In this document: in pieces, positions 10,234 through 21,300 of the stretch | Numbering within the stretch: the first letter of the stretch is position 1 | How the letters are laid out: each line of letters begins with the position of its first letter | Assembly: GCF_000002985.6 (NCBI RefSeq) | Contig: NC_003282.8 | Coordinates: 1,550,001-1,614,000, forward strand | DNA from: Caenorhabditis elegans | Taxonomy: Eukaryota > Nematoda > Chromadorea > Rhabditida > Rhabditidae | Direction of reading: 5' to 3' | Length of the DNA: 64,000 bases | Made by a program: the position numbers and the translations under genes | The notes under the pieces: generated by a model | Databases searched by the model: none | What the model saw: the letters and a program-made list of their open reading frames with translations, nothing else | What the model was told of the DNA's origin: nothing

Positions 10234-11733
10234 ATGCGGTTAATTTTACTCGTATTTCTCTTAAATTCCTGCGATTCGTCGAGTTTGCGCCAGCTTCGAG
10301 ATTTCAATTTTCCGGGATCTATGGCAATCGCTAATGTGGAGGTAAAGTCAATGTCAATTTCGGCCAATTTTTTTGTTTGAAAACGCAAAGAATTTACTTA
10401 ATTCATTATATCATAATTCTATTCAAATAAAATAAACACAATACAGAAAAAAATGGTTGTTGAACGTTGAAAAGATTCGAAGATTTCTGAATAGCATTCT
10501 TAAAGTTTCCGGTATTTTCGAACATGTTCTTTTTCAGAATGGCTCAAAGCTCTACCTTTGCTCATCGGACGGCCCCATCGCTCTGAGCAAGATCACTGTA
10601 ACATCTAATGGAAGAACTGTGAGCCTAGACCAGCTACTCGTTTCTTCTGGTTTTCTGAACGGCTGGTCAGTTAATTCTGACCTAACAATTTCCACGTCCA
10701 ACACTCCTGACGTCACCAACAATCTCGGCGGTATTATTTTCATATCTACACGGCAAATGGCTCGTGACCCGAATTTCCTGGTATACTCGATTCAGGAAGC
10801 GAACAAAGTGATTTCCAGACCAACAAATTCGGAAACTACGCTGGTTCTGTTGAATTCCCAGCCGAACAGTTGCCGTATTAGTAATATTGCACAACCGGAC
10901 TCCACTAAACTTTTTATTTACCACGGAATCCCTGAGGCGGGATACAACAACTCAGAGTACCAGGCAACTGCGAGCAAGTTGATTTTCACGAATCCGATCA
11001 AAAGTTGGCCGAGTGGAAATACTTAGTAAGTCGAACAAATGCATAAGAACTCACAGAAGTACTTTTCCATGAAACTTCCAGTTTCTTCGACACCATCGAG
11101 CCGATGCAATACTCCTTGCGTGCCTTTTACATTCGAGCAATCGGTTCTATTGCATTCAAAGTCTCGAACCAGTGGATAGATCCAAGCAACTACGAAACCA
11201 CCGCCGCGACGACAACCGGATTCTTGATGAGCCAAGAGGTTTCTACTCCGAGCTTGAAAGTGGATTTCATGTTTAATTCCGGCCATAATGGAATCGTCGG
11301 ACTTCTTGTGAGTACAGCGCTGTTCGCGGACGCCAATGTTACATTGTGCAGCAATTTGGAGTGCGACACATTGCGGTAGAGCCTAATTTTTGCGAAAACT
11401 GAAAAAAAAACAACTTTCAGAATGCCCCAGACACCAGCGATAACTTCTCGCGTCTTCGAGTGGAATACGAATGCGACAAGCTTGTCTGTGACACCAAGTC
11501 AAGGTGTCTATTTTATTCAATACTTCCGGATTGACCTGAACGAGCAAATTGTCGGCTTGACATCGTCTTCTGCAGCTCCAACAAATTCTCCAACAACCTC
11601 GCAATCAGTAACTGCCGGTCAATCAACGGCTTCTACCACTCAATATGTTGAAACAACCACTAAGCTGGGCCTAACAGCCTCGATTGCTGTCTCTACCATG
11701 ATTACATTGTTACATAATATTTTGTTCGCTTGA
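10234..11733 (+). CDS. Tandem surface protein family, gene 5
   Basis: Four exons: 10234-10341, 10538-11025, 11082-11375, 11421-11733, 400 aa, all in phase. The signal peptide (MRLILLVFLLNSCDSSSLRQ) is followed by NGSKLYLCSSDGPIALSKIT, NSDLTISTSNTPDVTNNLGG, MARDPNFLVYSIQ, YFFDTIEPMQYS and YFIQYF. Then come a medium Thr/Ser stalk and the tail ETTTKLGLTASIAVST...HNILFA. It is the intact closest relative of gene 4, sharing exon structure and promoter block. Its stalk is shorter. It likely arose with gene 4 by unequal crossing-over. Confidence 0.87.
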
Positions 11734-12232
11734 GAATGAGTGTTTGCAATAGTGTCTTATATTTTCAAGAAATAAAACATCTTATAATTCAGGAATGAAG
11801 AAATTAATTTTTTTGGCTTTATGATTTTTCAGGGAAAAATTATATATTTTTAAAAATTAAAAATCTGCGTGTAATAACTGTTGAGCTCGGCCGAGTCTCT
11901 TGGCTTTTAATGTTTCTAGATTCAATTTTTGTATAATCACTGCCCCTTTGCCAGTAACGGAAATCAACACCCAAATCAGCTCATCCTAAAGAGCATGACA
12001 ATTTTAGTACTTTTGCACAATAATGAATAAATATTGTTCACATTTTTTGGCAATTGGTACTGTGCCATAATGTTTCACAACTAACCAGATTATTCAATTG
12101 ATCATGAACTCTCTGCTGCCTTTCTCCAAAATTGACGTGATTCTATCAAGTTATCAGCACTAAAAAGTTATGGCCAAACACGCCTCGCCCTCCTCGCCAT
12201 CCCAAAGTAATCATTTGAATCTTTGAATCATC
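11734..12232. other. Spacer between family genes 5 and 6
   Basis: It contains the gene 5 3' UTR with AATAAA near 11771, AT-rich sequence and the gene 6 upstream region with a GATA site. I see no additional gene. Confidence 0.5.
12149..12158 (-). promoter_or_regulatory. GATA site upstream of family gene 6
   Basis: AGTTATCAGC reads GCTGATAACT on the minus strand. It lies about 75 bp before the ATG at 12233, the same placement as in the other family promoters. Confidence 0.45.
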
Positions 12233-14004
12233 ATGAAGGCGGCTGTAGGTTTTATGTTAATATTTTACTGTATTTCATCAACTTTGGGTTCTTACGCCCG
12301 TATGCATAGCTTACGATTTTACACAAATAACACGGTTCCGGTGAAGATTGAGTGTGAGGTTAGTTCTAGGAGCACTTTTAGCAAACATTTTAGGACTTTC
12401 TTTCAGGATGGCTCAAAAATATATTTGACTAGTCGCGACAAAGTAGTACAGCTGGCAAAGATCACTTTGACCACCAGTGGTGTGAGTACTACGTAAGTTG
12501 CAGAGCACCGATTTAGCGGTTTGCAGAATTATATAAATTCCCTTTTTTTCAGGCTAGATAAGCTGCTAAACAGCATTGACGAAAATGCATTTTTGAAAGG
12601 ATGGCCTGTGAATAGTGATCTAACGATCTCTACAACAAACTCTGAAAGTGTCACAAATACGCTCCACGGAGAACTTTTCGTTTCGACGCCAACGATGGCT
12701 AAGGACCCAAACTTTTTGGTTCGAACAGTTCGGGGATCACAGACTATCGACAGAAGCACAAACTCAGACACCACCATCATGTTCCTTGCCGTTTATAATC
12801 CAGATAGGACCGGAAAACCAAACTACGCTCCATTCAATCAAGTCGGTGTATCGAATATCGTGCAGCCACGGGGAACGAACATCTACTTCTACCAGGCAAT
12901 GCCAAGTGACTATTACACAGACGTGACAAATGTGAACACGACGAGATGGAACATTTTCGCGAATCCGCTGATGAATGTTTTCGCCAGCAATCCCCACAAC
13001 TCTTTCTTCGATAAAATCGATCCTATTCAATTTTCGACGTCCGTGTGGTTCAGGAGTACCGGAGGCTTCAAATTGGATGTTTCAGAGGCATACGGTAGGT
13101 TTGAACTTGCTTAGGCGCGCACCTATTACCTAAATTACTTTATTTTCAGTTGACACTATGTCTATCAATTCGACATCCGTGAGTGTTACCGGCATGTCCA
13201 ACAGTCAACTGTTCAGCAACACAAGTTCTGTTAACTTCTTGTCGGCAGGGACAAATCGGTTAGGGTACAGCGGATATATCCTGAACACCGACATGTTTGC
13301 GACAGTAAATCTGACGGTTCAACTCTCTGGACAATCTGGAGCCACTGATTCATACACGTAAGTTATATGCCAGTTCCTCGATAGCACACAAAATATTGAA
13401 AAATGTACAAGAAGTATCAGACACTATCCGGGAGCCGGAAGTACCTAAGATCACTGAGCCAAAGTTTCCGATGGGGACTCATGATCTCGAAATCGGCACT
13501 ATGTCAAATTACAGAAGTGCAAGGATTTTCAGAATTTTCGGAGAAACCTAAACGTCTTCTAGTTCAGTGCGATCGAAAAATCTTCCAATCATCCTTAATT
13601 TCAGAACATCAGGCTCTCAAGTGAACGACGATTTTCATGAGGTGGAGTGGCCTGCTCAGAGCATGCAGCTGATTCCGAGTTCTATTGAGATGGGACTCTA
13701 CTACGTTCAGTACTTCAATATGGACACCGGTGCACCGACTACTACTTCGGCAGCACTTTCCTCAACTGCTTCTACTCCATCAATTGCTTCTACAGCTACT
13801 TCAGCCGCAACGAATCCTCCAACAACAACAGCAGGGGCCTCGACAAACTCTCCAGCAACAAATCCGCCAACCACCTCGCGGCCAATAACTGCCAGTCAAT
13901 CAACAACTTCCCAAAATGTTGAAACAACTACTAAGCTGGGCCTAACTGCCTCGATAACTGTATCCATGATGATTACCTTGTTACATAATATTTTGTTTGC
14001 TTAA
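12233..14004 (+). CDS. Tandem surface protein family, gene 6
   Basis: Five exons: 12233-12358, 12407-12492, 12553-13094, 13150-13357, 13605-14004, 453 aa. Features in order: signal peptide (GFMLIFYCISSTLGSYA), DGSKIYLTSRD, NSDLTISTTNSESVTNTLHG, MAKDPNFLVRTV, SFFDKIDPIQFS, MSNSQLF with the NFLSAGTNRLG block, and YYVQYFNMDTGAP. A long Ala/Thr/Pro stalk follows. The last 35 residues (QNVETTTKLGLTASITVS and onward) and the start of the 3' UTR are nearly identical to genes 4 and 5, although the ectodomain is much more diverged. That pattern points to gene conversion of the 3' end. AATAAA is near 14052. Confidence 0.87.
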
Positions 14005-14103
14005 GAATGGGTGTTTCCTTTTTGTGTTTATCATCATTCGACATGAGTCACTAATAAAATTATTTGATTTTTTCTGGCAAAAAAACTTATTTTTTTCAAA
14101 ACT

Positions 14104-17100
14104 ATGAACATATTGCTATTAAGTTTATTATTTCTTCAATCCATCAAATTATCAAGCGGGTTGATCCGACTTTCCGAGGTTACTGACAAAGGTACACTGG
14201 TTTTAGCCGTTGAGGTACTAGATAAGACAGACTACGAACTACAATATGATAGTTATAGATTGGAGCCAACCTGTTCTTATCATCCTCTGACGATGCTCCG
14301 TTACTTCAGAATATTCAAATTATCAACAAAGACACGACAAAATCAGCTTTGGATCTGAAGAACTTGGGAATTAACAAGGATGGTTCTAGAATCGGATGGG
14401 AAGCTATCGGACTTATAATCTTAAACTCTACGAATACGATTTCGGATGCTCAAAATATGACAGGCTTCTTGTACTTTACCACGTTGACGCAGGCTCAAGG
14501 CAGGTATCAGGGGTGGGCGGCGATTAACGCTCGGCAAATTCGGCAGATCGGCATTTCGGCGGTTTGCCGATGTGCTGGAAATGTTCGATTCAGGCAATTT
14601 GCCGGTTTGCCGGAAATTTTAATTCCAGCAATTTACCGATTTGCCGGAAATGTTCAATTCTGGCAATTTACCGATTTTCCGGAAAATCAAATTCAGGCAA
14701 TTTGCCGGAAATGTTCAATTCTGGCAATTTGCCGATTTGCCGGATAATCAAATTCAGGCAATTTGCCGGTTTGCCGGAAATGTTCAATTCTGGCAATTTG
14801 CCGATTTGCTGGAAATTTCAATTCTGGCAATTTGCCGATTTGCCGGAAAATCAAATTCAGGCAATTTGCCGATTTGCCGGAAATGTTCAATTCTGGCAAT
14901 TTGCCAATTTGCTGGAAATTTCAATTCAGGCAATTTGCCGGTTTGCCGGAAATTTTCAATTCCGGCAATTTTCCAATTTGCCGAAAAAAGTCGTTTGTCG
15001 CCAGTCCGTCATAGAAAAATGTGAAATTTTCCATTAGAAAAATACATCCGCGTACTTCCAGTAGGAAAAAATCACTTTCAGACCCGAATTTCTTGGTCTA
15101 TTCAGTAGATCAACGGCGGAACATATCCTCTGACCGAGATGACTTGACTTTGGTGTTTTTGAATCAAGACCTCAAAATGCAAAACTCTCAGCTTTACGTG
15201 CCCGAAATGTCTTCTCGAGTTTCAGGACTCGAAACTTCTGCGGTAAGTGATCTCACAAGTTTCTCGCATCTTTTACCATAGGTGGAAGATCTCATGCCAT
15301 AGGTGGATGATCAGATACCATAGGTGGAAGATCAGATACCAAAGGTGGAAGCTCTTATACCATAGGTGGAAGCTTTTATACCATAGGTGGATGATCTCAT
15401 ACCATAGGTGGATGATCAGATACCATAGGTGGAAGATCAGATACCATGCAAGTTTGCAATAAACTATGCAACTTCCAGACATCCAGCGTCTCGATCTACT
15501 GGAATACGCCCACTGAGAACTACAAGGACCCCGATTCAGATGATAGCAGCCAACAACGAATCTTCTCGAATCCGTTGCAAATTGGAACAGTTAATTATTA
15601 TTTTGGCAATGTTGAGCCCATGAACATATTCAATCGTGTATGGTACATTCGATCCAGTGGGAAGATGAAAGTTCAAGTGGAGCCGAAATTCGGTAAGATA
15701 GCCTCATAACTAGCACGGAAACCGAATCGGAAAAATGAGAACCGAAAAAGAAAATGTAAAAAAAAGAAGAAAAATATATAGCATTGGCTGAATATAAGTC
15801 AGCAATTAGAACGTGTAAAAAGACAAGTAAGAGGACCTACTAAAACGGACTCAGGCGCAAAAACGTCTGCCGCGCCCGCCGACCTCTGCCTGCCTCGCGA
15901 GCCGCATCTCCTGCGGCACGAAACCCGAAAAGTGTCGGCCGCGGCGAAAACACCAAGCCTTTGACTTCTCGCCATGGTGCAGGAATGAGGCGTGAGGCAG
16001 GCTTCAGGCCCTGAAACCGCTTTCATGGAAGTCCTACTTTTGATATTCTGGGCCCAATCATAATGGAATTTTAGTGATTCAAAATAGTTCCAAACAGTTC
16101 ATCCAAACGCACCAAATTTTTCGCAGAGGATCCAAACGGCTCAGCAACAACTAACGCGACGACGACAGGATTGGTGATGTGCTCCTATGCTCCTGAAAAC
16201 TTGAAGATCAATATGATATCATCGTCTTCATCGACGGCGGCGAGTACGGGGCTCGTTGTTTTGTATAATGTCATCAATCCCGTTGTGTTCAAAATGGATG
16301 GCTTTGATTTTGTGTGAGGTTTTTTTTTACAGGATTGGTCACAGAACGTGCCCTTATTTTATTTTGCAAAGGTTTTGCAATTTCCATATTTAATATAGGA
16401 GGAAGAGTCAGAATAACCCCACAATACTATGAATACCATTTTCATCGATTATTTTTTTAGAATCACTAACAAAAGCGAGCTGAGAAATGAGCGGGATGGC
16501 ACAAATGAGCCTGTTTCGTCCAGCTTTATCGAGATAAGTTCAGACGTTTCGATAGCTGGTCGATTTGCAGTACAATATTTCAAGATAGGTGGGTTTTTGT
16601 CAGGAGAATATGAGCTCAAGGGTGGACAAATTTTTTTCGCCAATTTTGGCGAATCGGCAAATTGCCGGTTTGCCAGTTTCTATGGAAATCTTCAATTCCG
16701 GCAATTTTTCAATTTCTCGGAAATTTCGATTCAGACAAATTGCCGATTTTCCGGAAATTTTCAATTCCGGCAGTTTGTCGATTTGTCGAAAATTTTCCGG
16801 CCAAATCGGCACTGTGCCGAAAATTTCCAATTCCGGCAATTTATCGATTTGCCGGAAATGTTGAATTTCGGGAATTTGCCGGTTTGCCGGGAACTTCAAT
16901 TCCGACAATTTGCCGAATTGCCGGAAATTTTCAATTCCGGCAATTTGCCGCCGATTTGCCGGGAATTTTAAATCCGGCAATTTGCCAATTTCTCGGAAAT
17001 TTCGATTCAGACAAATTGCCGATTTGCCGGAAATTTTCAATTCCGACAATTTGCCGGATATTTTCAATTCCGGCAGTTTGTCGATTTGCCGGAAATTTTC

Positions 17101-17716
17101 ATTTCCAGCAATTTGCCGATTTGCCGGAAATTTTCAATTCCGGCAATTTGCCGCCGATTTGCCGGGAATTTTAAATCCGGCAATTTGCCAATTTCTCGGA
17201 AATTTCGATTCAGACAAATTGCCGATTTGCCGGAAATTTTCAATTCCGACAATTTGCCGGATATTTTCAATTCCGGCAGTTTGTCGATTTGCCGGAAATT
17301 TTCATTTCCAGCAATTTGTCGATTTGCCGGAAATGTTGAATTTCGGGAATTTGCCGGTTTGCCGGAAACTTCAATTCCGACAATTTGCCGATTTGCCGGA
17401 AATGTTCAATTCCGACAATTTGCCGAATTGCAGGAAATTTTCATTTCCAGCAAATTGCCGGAAATTTTCAATTCCGGCAATTTGCCGATATGTCGGAAAA
17501 TTTCATTTCCGGCAATTTGCCGATTTGCCGGAAATTTTCAATTCCGGCAATTTAGTCATAAATTGGCTCAAATTAATTCTAAATTTTTCAGAAGGCTTCA
17601 CTTTTCCAACTCTATCAACTACACCCGAAACAGTGGCAACCACCAAAATTGCGACGAAATCTTTCGAATTTCTCAGTTTCAGCGTTACAATTCTTATTCT
17701 GGCATTGAATGTATAA
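14104..17716 (+). CDS. Tandem surface protein family, gene 7 (repeat-filled introns)
   Basis: Seven exons: 14104-14214, 14259-14499, 15082-15242, 15479-15692, 16127-16313, 16461-16588, 17592-17716, 388 aa. It has a signal peptide (MNILLLSLLFLQSIKLSSG), a degenerate IGANLFLSSSDDAPLLQNI block, GFLYFTTLTQAQDPNFLVYS, NVEPMNIF, FAVQYF, a short Thr-rich stalk and a hydrophobic tail (FLSFSVTILILALNV). Two splice sites are unusual. Intron 1 is 44 nt and ends in TTATAG. Intron 2 is best explained as GC-AG (AAG, then GCAGGT at 14500), because this restores the conserved QAQDPNF. A GT donor at 14504 with an acceptor at 15061 also keeps frame but inserts nine non-conserved residues. Introns 2, 3 and 6 consist mostly of minisatellite. 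It is the most diverged copy, only 99 bp after gene 6. Confidence 0.75.
14520..14995. repeat. Minisatellite (TTTGCCGGAAAT family) in gene 7 intron 2
   Basis: Irregular tandem units of about 30-60 bp are built on CAATTTGCCGATTTGCCGG followed by AAATGTTCAATTCTGG-type spacers. It is open in several frames on both strands because the unit lacks stops, but it is intronic: the flanking exons splice across it and no family homology lies inside. Confidence 0.85.
15277..15450. repeat. Minisatellite (CCATAGGTGGAAGATC) in gene 7 intron 3
   Basis: About nine copies of an 18-20 bp unit of the form ATACCATAGGTGGAAGATCA, alternating GGAAG and GGATG, fill most of the 236-nt intron. The unit is unrelated to the repeat in introns 2 and 6. 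Confidence 0.9.
15836..16030. other. GC-rich island in gene 7 intron 4
   Basis: About 195 bp are markedly GC-rich inside an AT-rich intron, with CTGCCGCGCCCGCCGACC- and GAGGCAGGCTTCAGGCC-type strings. It carries no splice-compatible family exon. It is probably a dispersed repeat fragment or foreign insertion. Confidence 0.6.
16640..17555. repeat. Large minisatellite in gene 7 intron 6
   Basis: About 0.9 kb of TTTGCCGGAAATTTTCAATT / CCGGCAATTTGCCGA units. Higher-order structure is visible: a block beginning near 16920 recurs near 17115 almost unchanged. It shares its unit with intron 2 of the same gene and differs mainly in using AATTCCGG where intron 2 uses AATTCTGG. Confidence 0.85.
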
Positions 17717-18313
17717 ATTTACTATTTCAAATAATATCAGTTAAATTTGTGAGGCATTGCGACCAATCAGCGATGAGCAAGAGGCGTGGCTAGCGGCGCT
17801 GATTGGTTTGAACATTTTTTCTAGGATTTTGGGGAATTTTAGGGTGGATTTTGATATTTTTTTCCAGAAATTAAAAGCGGTGCCAAATTGCCGATGTTTT
17901 GCCGAAAAGTTCAAGATTTTACGATAAAAATGGGGTTCATTTGGAGGCCATGGATGGTGAATACACAAAATAATCGGAGCTCGGAGCCTTCGGAATTTGG
18001 AGAACACAAAAAAATTGGGTTTTTAGAAAGAAATAATTGAATTTTTAGAGAAAGATATGATGATAATTGATTTTAAAAAAAGTATGGGCGGTTTGTGTGT
18101 GGTGGTCAGATTTTAACAGCATATTCAACAACAAGGGAGGTGTGAACAGGAAAAGAGGGAATGATGATGATCAATTGTGGAAAAGAAAAGAGGGGGAAAA
18201 ATTGAAAAAAAAAACAAATAAAATAATTATAAAAATGAAGAGATAAATTAGGTTAAAACAAGAAGAAATAATGATAATAAAGATGGCAAAAAAAAAAGAA
18301 AACAACGTGAGCG
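17717..18313. other. Convergent intergenic region, gene 7 / npp-8
   Basis: It contains the 3' UTRs of the two convergent genes. Around 17758-17813 there are two CCAATCAG/CTGATTGG arms around a GC-rich core, a motif repeated near 26040-26095. I see no gene. Confidence 0.5.
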
Positions 18314-21300
18314 TTAGTTGGAAAACTCGGAGAGCCGATTCTGAAGAGCTGTGAGCTCGGTGCCAAGGTTTTGAAGTGAAAGAGAAGCCGAGACGTCACA
18401 CGATCGACGGATGAATGGTAGAATGTGTGTGAGACAGTCACGAGCGGTTGATCTTCTGGAAATTTGGCGGAAATTAAGGAAAAGTGGAAGGGTTTGTGGA
18501 GATTTTAGGAAAGTGACGACACAGGAAACGATTGGAAACATTCGGAAAAATTTTTATAAGGTTTCGGGTTTTCTATTGTGAATAAAAACAATGAAAACCG
18601 ATATATTGCGTTTTTTTTTCGATATTTCTACTTGAAAATGGGTATTTCTACGATTTTAACTCAAAAAAGGTACTTTCTGCATTTTATATGATTTTTCATG
18701 ATTTTTTTCTAATGTGGTGGGCAAAATTTTCCTGAATTTTTCCAGTCTTAACTGAAAAAATCGAAATTTTCAGTTTTTTTTTTGCCAAACACCGAATTTT
18801 GAACAGTTTTTCTTATCTTTTTCCTAAATTTTCGGTTATTTTTTTAATTTTTCTCACCTGCTATGAGGTAGTATTATATTTTAATTATGTTTAAAATACC
18901 CGTATTCAAAAAAAAATGTTTTTAACCTAATTCGTGCTTTAAAAAAGGAAAGAGAGTAGAAAAGTAGAAAAAGCAGAGAACAAACACAAAATTGAGTGAC
19001 CTAATTAAGCTTTGAAATTATGGAATAAAAAACTCACAATCTCGAATGGTTCCTGTTTCTGACAATTTTTAAATATTCGTATTCAAATATTCGAAAACTT
19101 TATCCATTTTTCGAAAAATTTCCCGAATATTTCAGTTTAATGGAGAAAACATGAATTTTCCAGTTTTGTTTAGAATTTTTTTTGAGCAGTTTCGGGGTTT
19201 TTTATTGTGAATAAAAACAGTGAAAATCAATTTTTCTACTTTAAAATGCGTAAAATTTTACGATTTTTTAATTCAGAATTTAATTCAAATAAATTTCAAC
19301 GTTTTTCTTGGGTTTTTTCCTGCATTTTATCTGTTTTTCCATAATTTTTTTCAATCTATTGAACAAAATTTGCAAAAAAAAAAGAAGAAATTTTATGTTT
19401 TTTTGCCAAAAGCGGAATTTTGAGCAGTTTTTCTGAGAATTTTTCGGTTTTTTTTTCCAATTTTTCTCACCTGCTATGAGCCGTAGGCATATTTTCGAGC
19501 TCTCTGACGACAGTTCTCGCCATTTTGAGCACAACTTTCGTGATATATTCCTGTCCCCGAGAATTATGAGTCCACCAGGCATCACCACCGGCTCGAAACT
19601 CGTCCGACGCTGTGCGTAGGAACTCGCAATTGCTTAAATTGATTTTTTTGCACAAAAGCGGATAGAATGATGGCGGAAGGATGTGTCGTTGTTGTTGAAC
19701 ACTTTCACCGATAACACCGCCTGAACCAATTTCGAGAATTCGACGAATCACAAATTCTCGTGGAAAGTATTTAGTGTCTCTGTAGACTGAGAAGAGCTCT
19801 CCAATTGTATTTGAAAGTTGCTCACACAGGGTTCCTTCGTCTTGAGCTGTTGTGAACTCTGCAAAAAAAATCAAGTTAGTTTGTATTAATTTTAGTTGAT
19901 TTTTCGGGGGGCACTTTTGCTATCATTACTTATATATAAAAAATACTGTCCGTCTGTCCATAGTGTGTAGTCTACGTAGTCTTTGTAGTGTACAAAGTTT
20001 TGGCTTATGAAGGAATATTGGTTTCGGGTTAGTGGGCGGATATGGTCGGGGTACTGTAGGTATACGGTAGGGTTACTGTAGTTTTCGAAAAATTGATTTT
20101 TCGTCTTTTGAAGGGATATTGGTTTCGGGGTAGTGGGCGGATATGGTCGGGGTACTGTAGGTATACGGTAGGGTTACTGTAGTTTTGGAAATTTTGATTT
20201 TTCGTCTTATGAAGGAATATTGGTTTCGGGGTAGTGGGCGGATATGGTCGGGGTATTGTAGGTATACGGTAGGGTTACTGTAGTTTTGGAAATTTTGATT
20301 TTTCGTCTTATGAAGGAATATTGGTTTCGGGTTAGTGGGGGGATATGGTAGGGGTACTGTAGGTATACGGTAGGGTTACTGTAGTTTTGGAAATTTTGAT
20401 TTTTCGTCTTATGAAGGAATATTGGTTTCGGGGTAGTGGGCGGATATGGTCGGGGTATTGTAGGTATACGGTAGGGTTACTGTAGTTTTGGAAATTTTGA
20501 TTTTTCGTCTTATGAAGGAATATTGGTTTCGGGTTAGTGGGGGGATATGGTAGGGGTACTGTAGGTATACGGTAGGGTTACTGTAGTTTTGGAAAATTTG
20601 ATTTTTCGTCTTTTGAAGGGATATTGGTTTCGGGTTAGTGGGCGGATATGGTCGGGGTACTGTAGTAGTACTGTAAGGGTACTGTAGGTATACGGTAGGG
20701 TTACTGTAGTTTTGGAAATTTTGATTTTTCGTCTTTGGAAGAGGTAATGGGTTGTATGTATGGTGAGGAATAATAAATTTGGCGAGAAATTCAAATTTTC
20801 TGAGAAAAAAACTTTCTAGAAAAATCTGAAAAGTGCTAGAATTTTCTAAGAAGTTCTGGAAATGCCGCTAAAATTTTTCTTAGAATTTTCTTGAAGGCCC
20901 GCAAAACTGTTTAACTGTACAAAAAGCTTGCATTAGCACGCTTTGCGTGTGCTCCGACTGGTAAAATTATACAAAAAAGTGTGTAAAATCTGAATTTTCA
21001 GCAAAATTCTACGGTTTTCGGCATTTCTAGCTATTTTTTTTTCTGATTTTAAGCTTGTTTTTGTGGTTTTTTTTGTTAAAAACAAAGGCAGAAAGGTCCG
21101 CAGAAAATAACGAAAATCCGAATTTTTAGTCATTTTCAGCAAAATTTTATGGTTTTCGCGGATTTTTAGCACTTTTCGAATAACGTTTTTGAAGTTTCAG
21201 TGATCTAATTCAGTGAGTTTTGAGCTGGTTTTTGATACTTTTTAAGGATTTTCAAACAGAAAATCTTTTAAAATCAGCATTTTTCAGCTATTTTAAGCAA

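Noticed and set aside
15247..15482. ORFs of repeated YHRWKIRYHRWM / HLWYLIIHLW
   Set aside because: This is the CCATAGGTGG minisatellite in intron 3, bounded by good splice sites.
14349..17793. Long ORFs of repeated QFRQFADLPEIFNSGNL-type protein in gene 7
   Set aside because: They are the minisatellite unit read in stop-free frames. The flanking exons splice across them in phase and no paralogue has such residues.
20000..20745. Regularly spaced repeats that could suggest a CRISPR array
   Set aside because: The whole 101-bp unit is repeated with no unique spacers, and the sequence is a eukaryotic intron.
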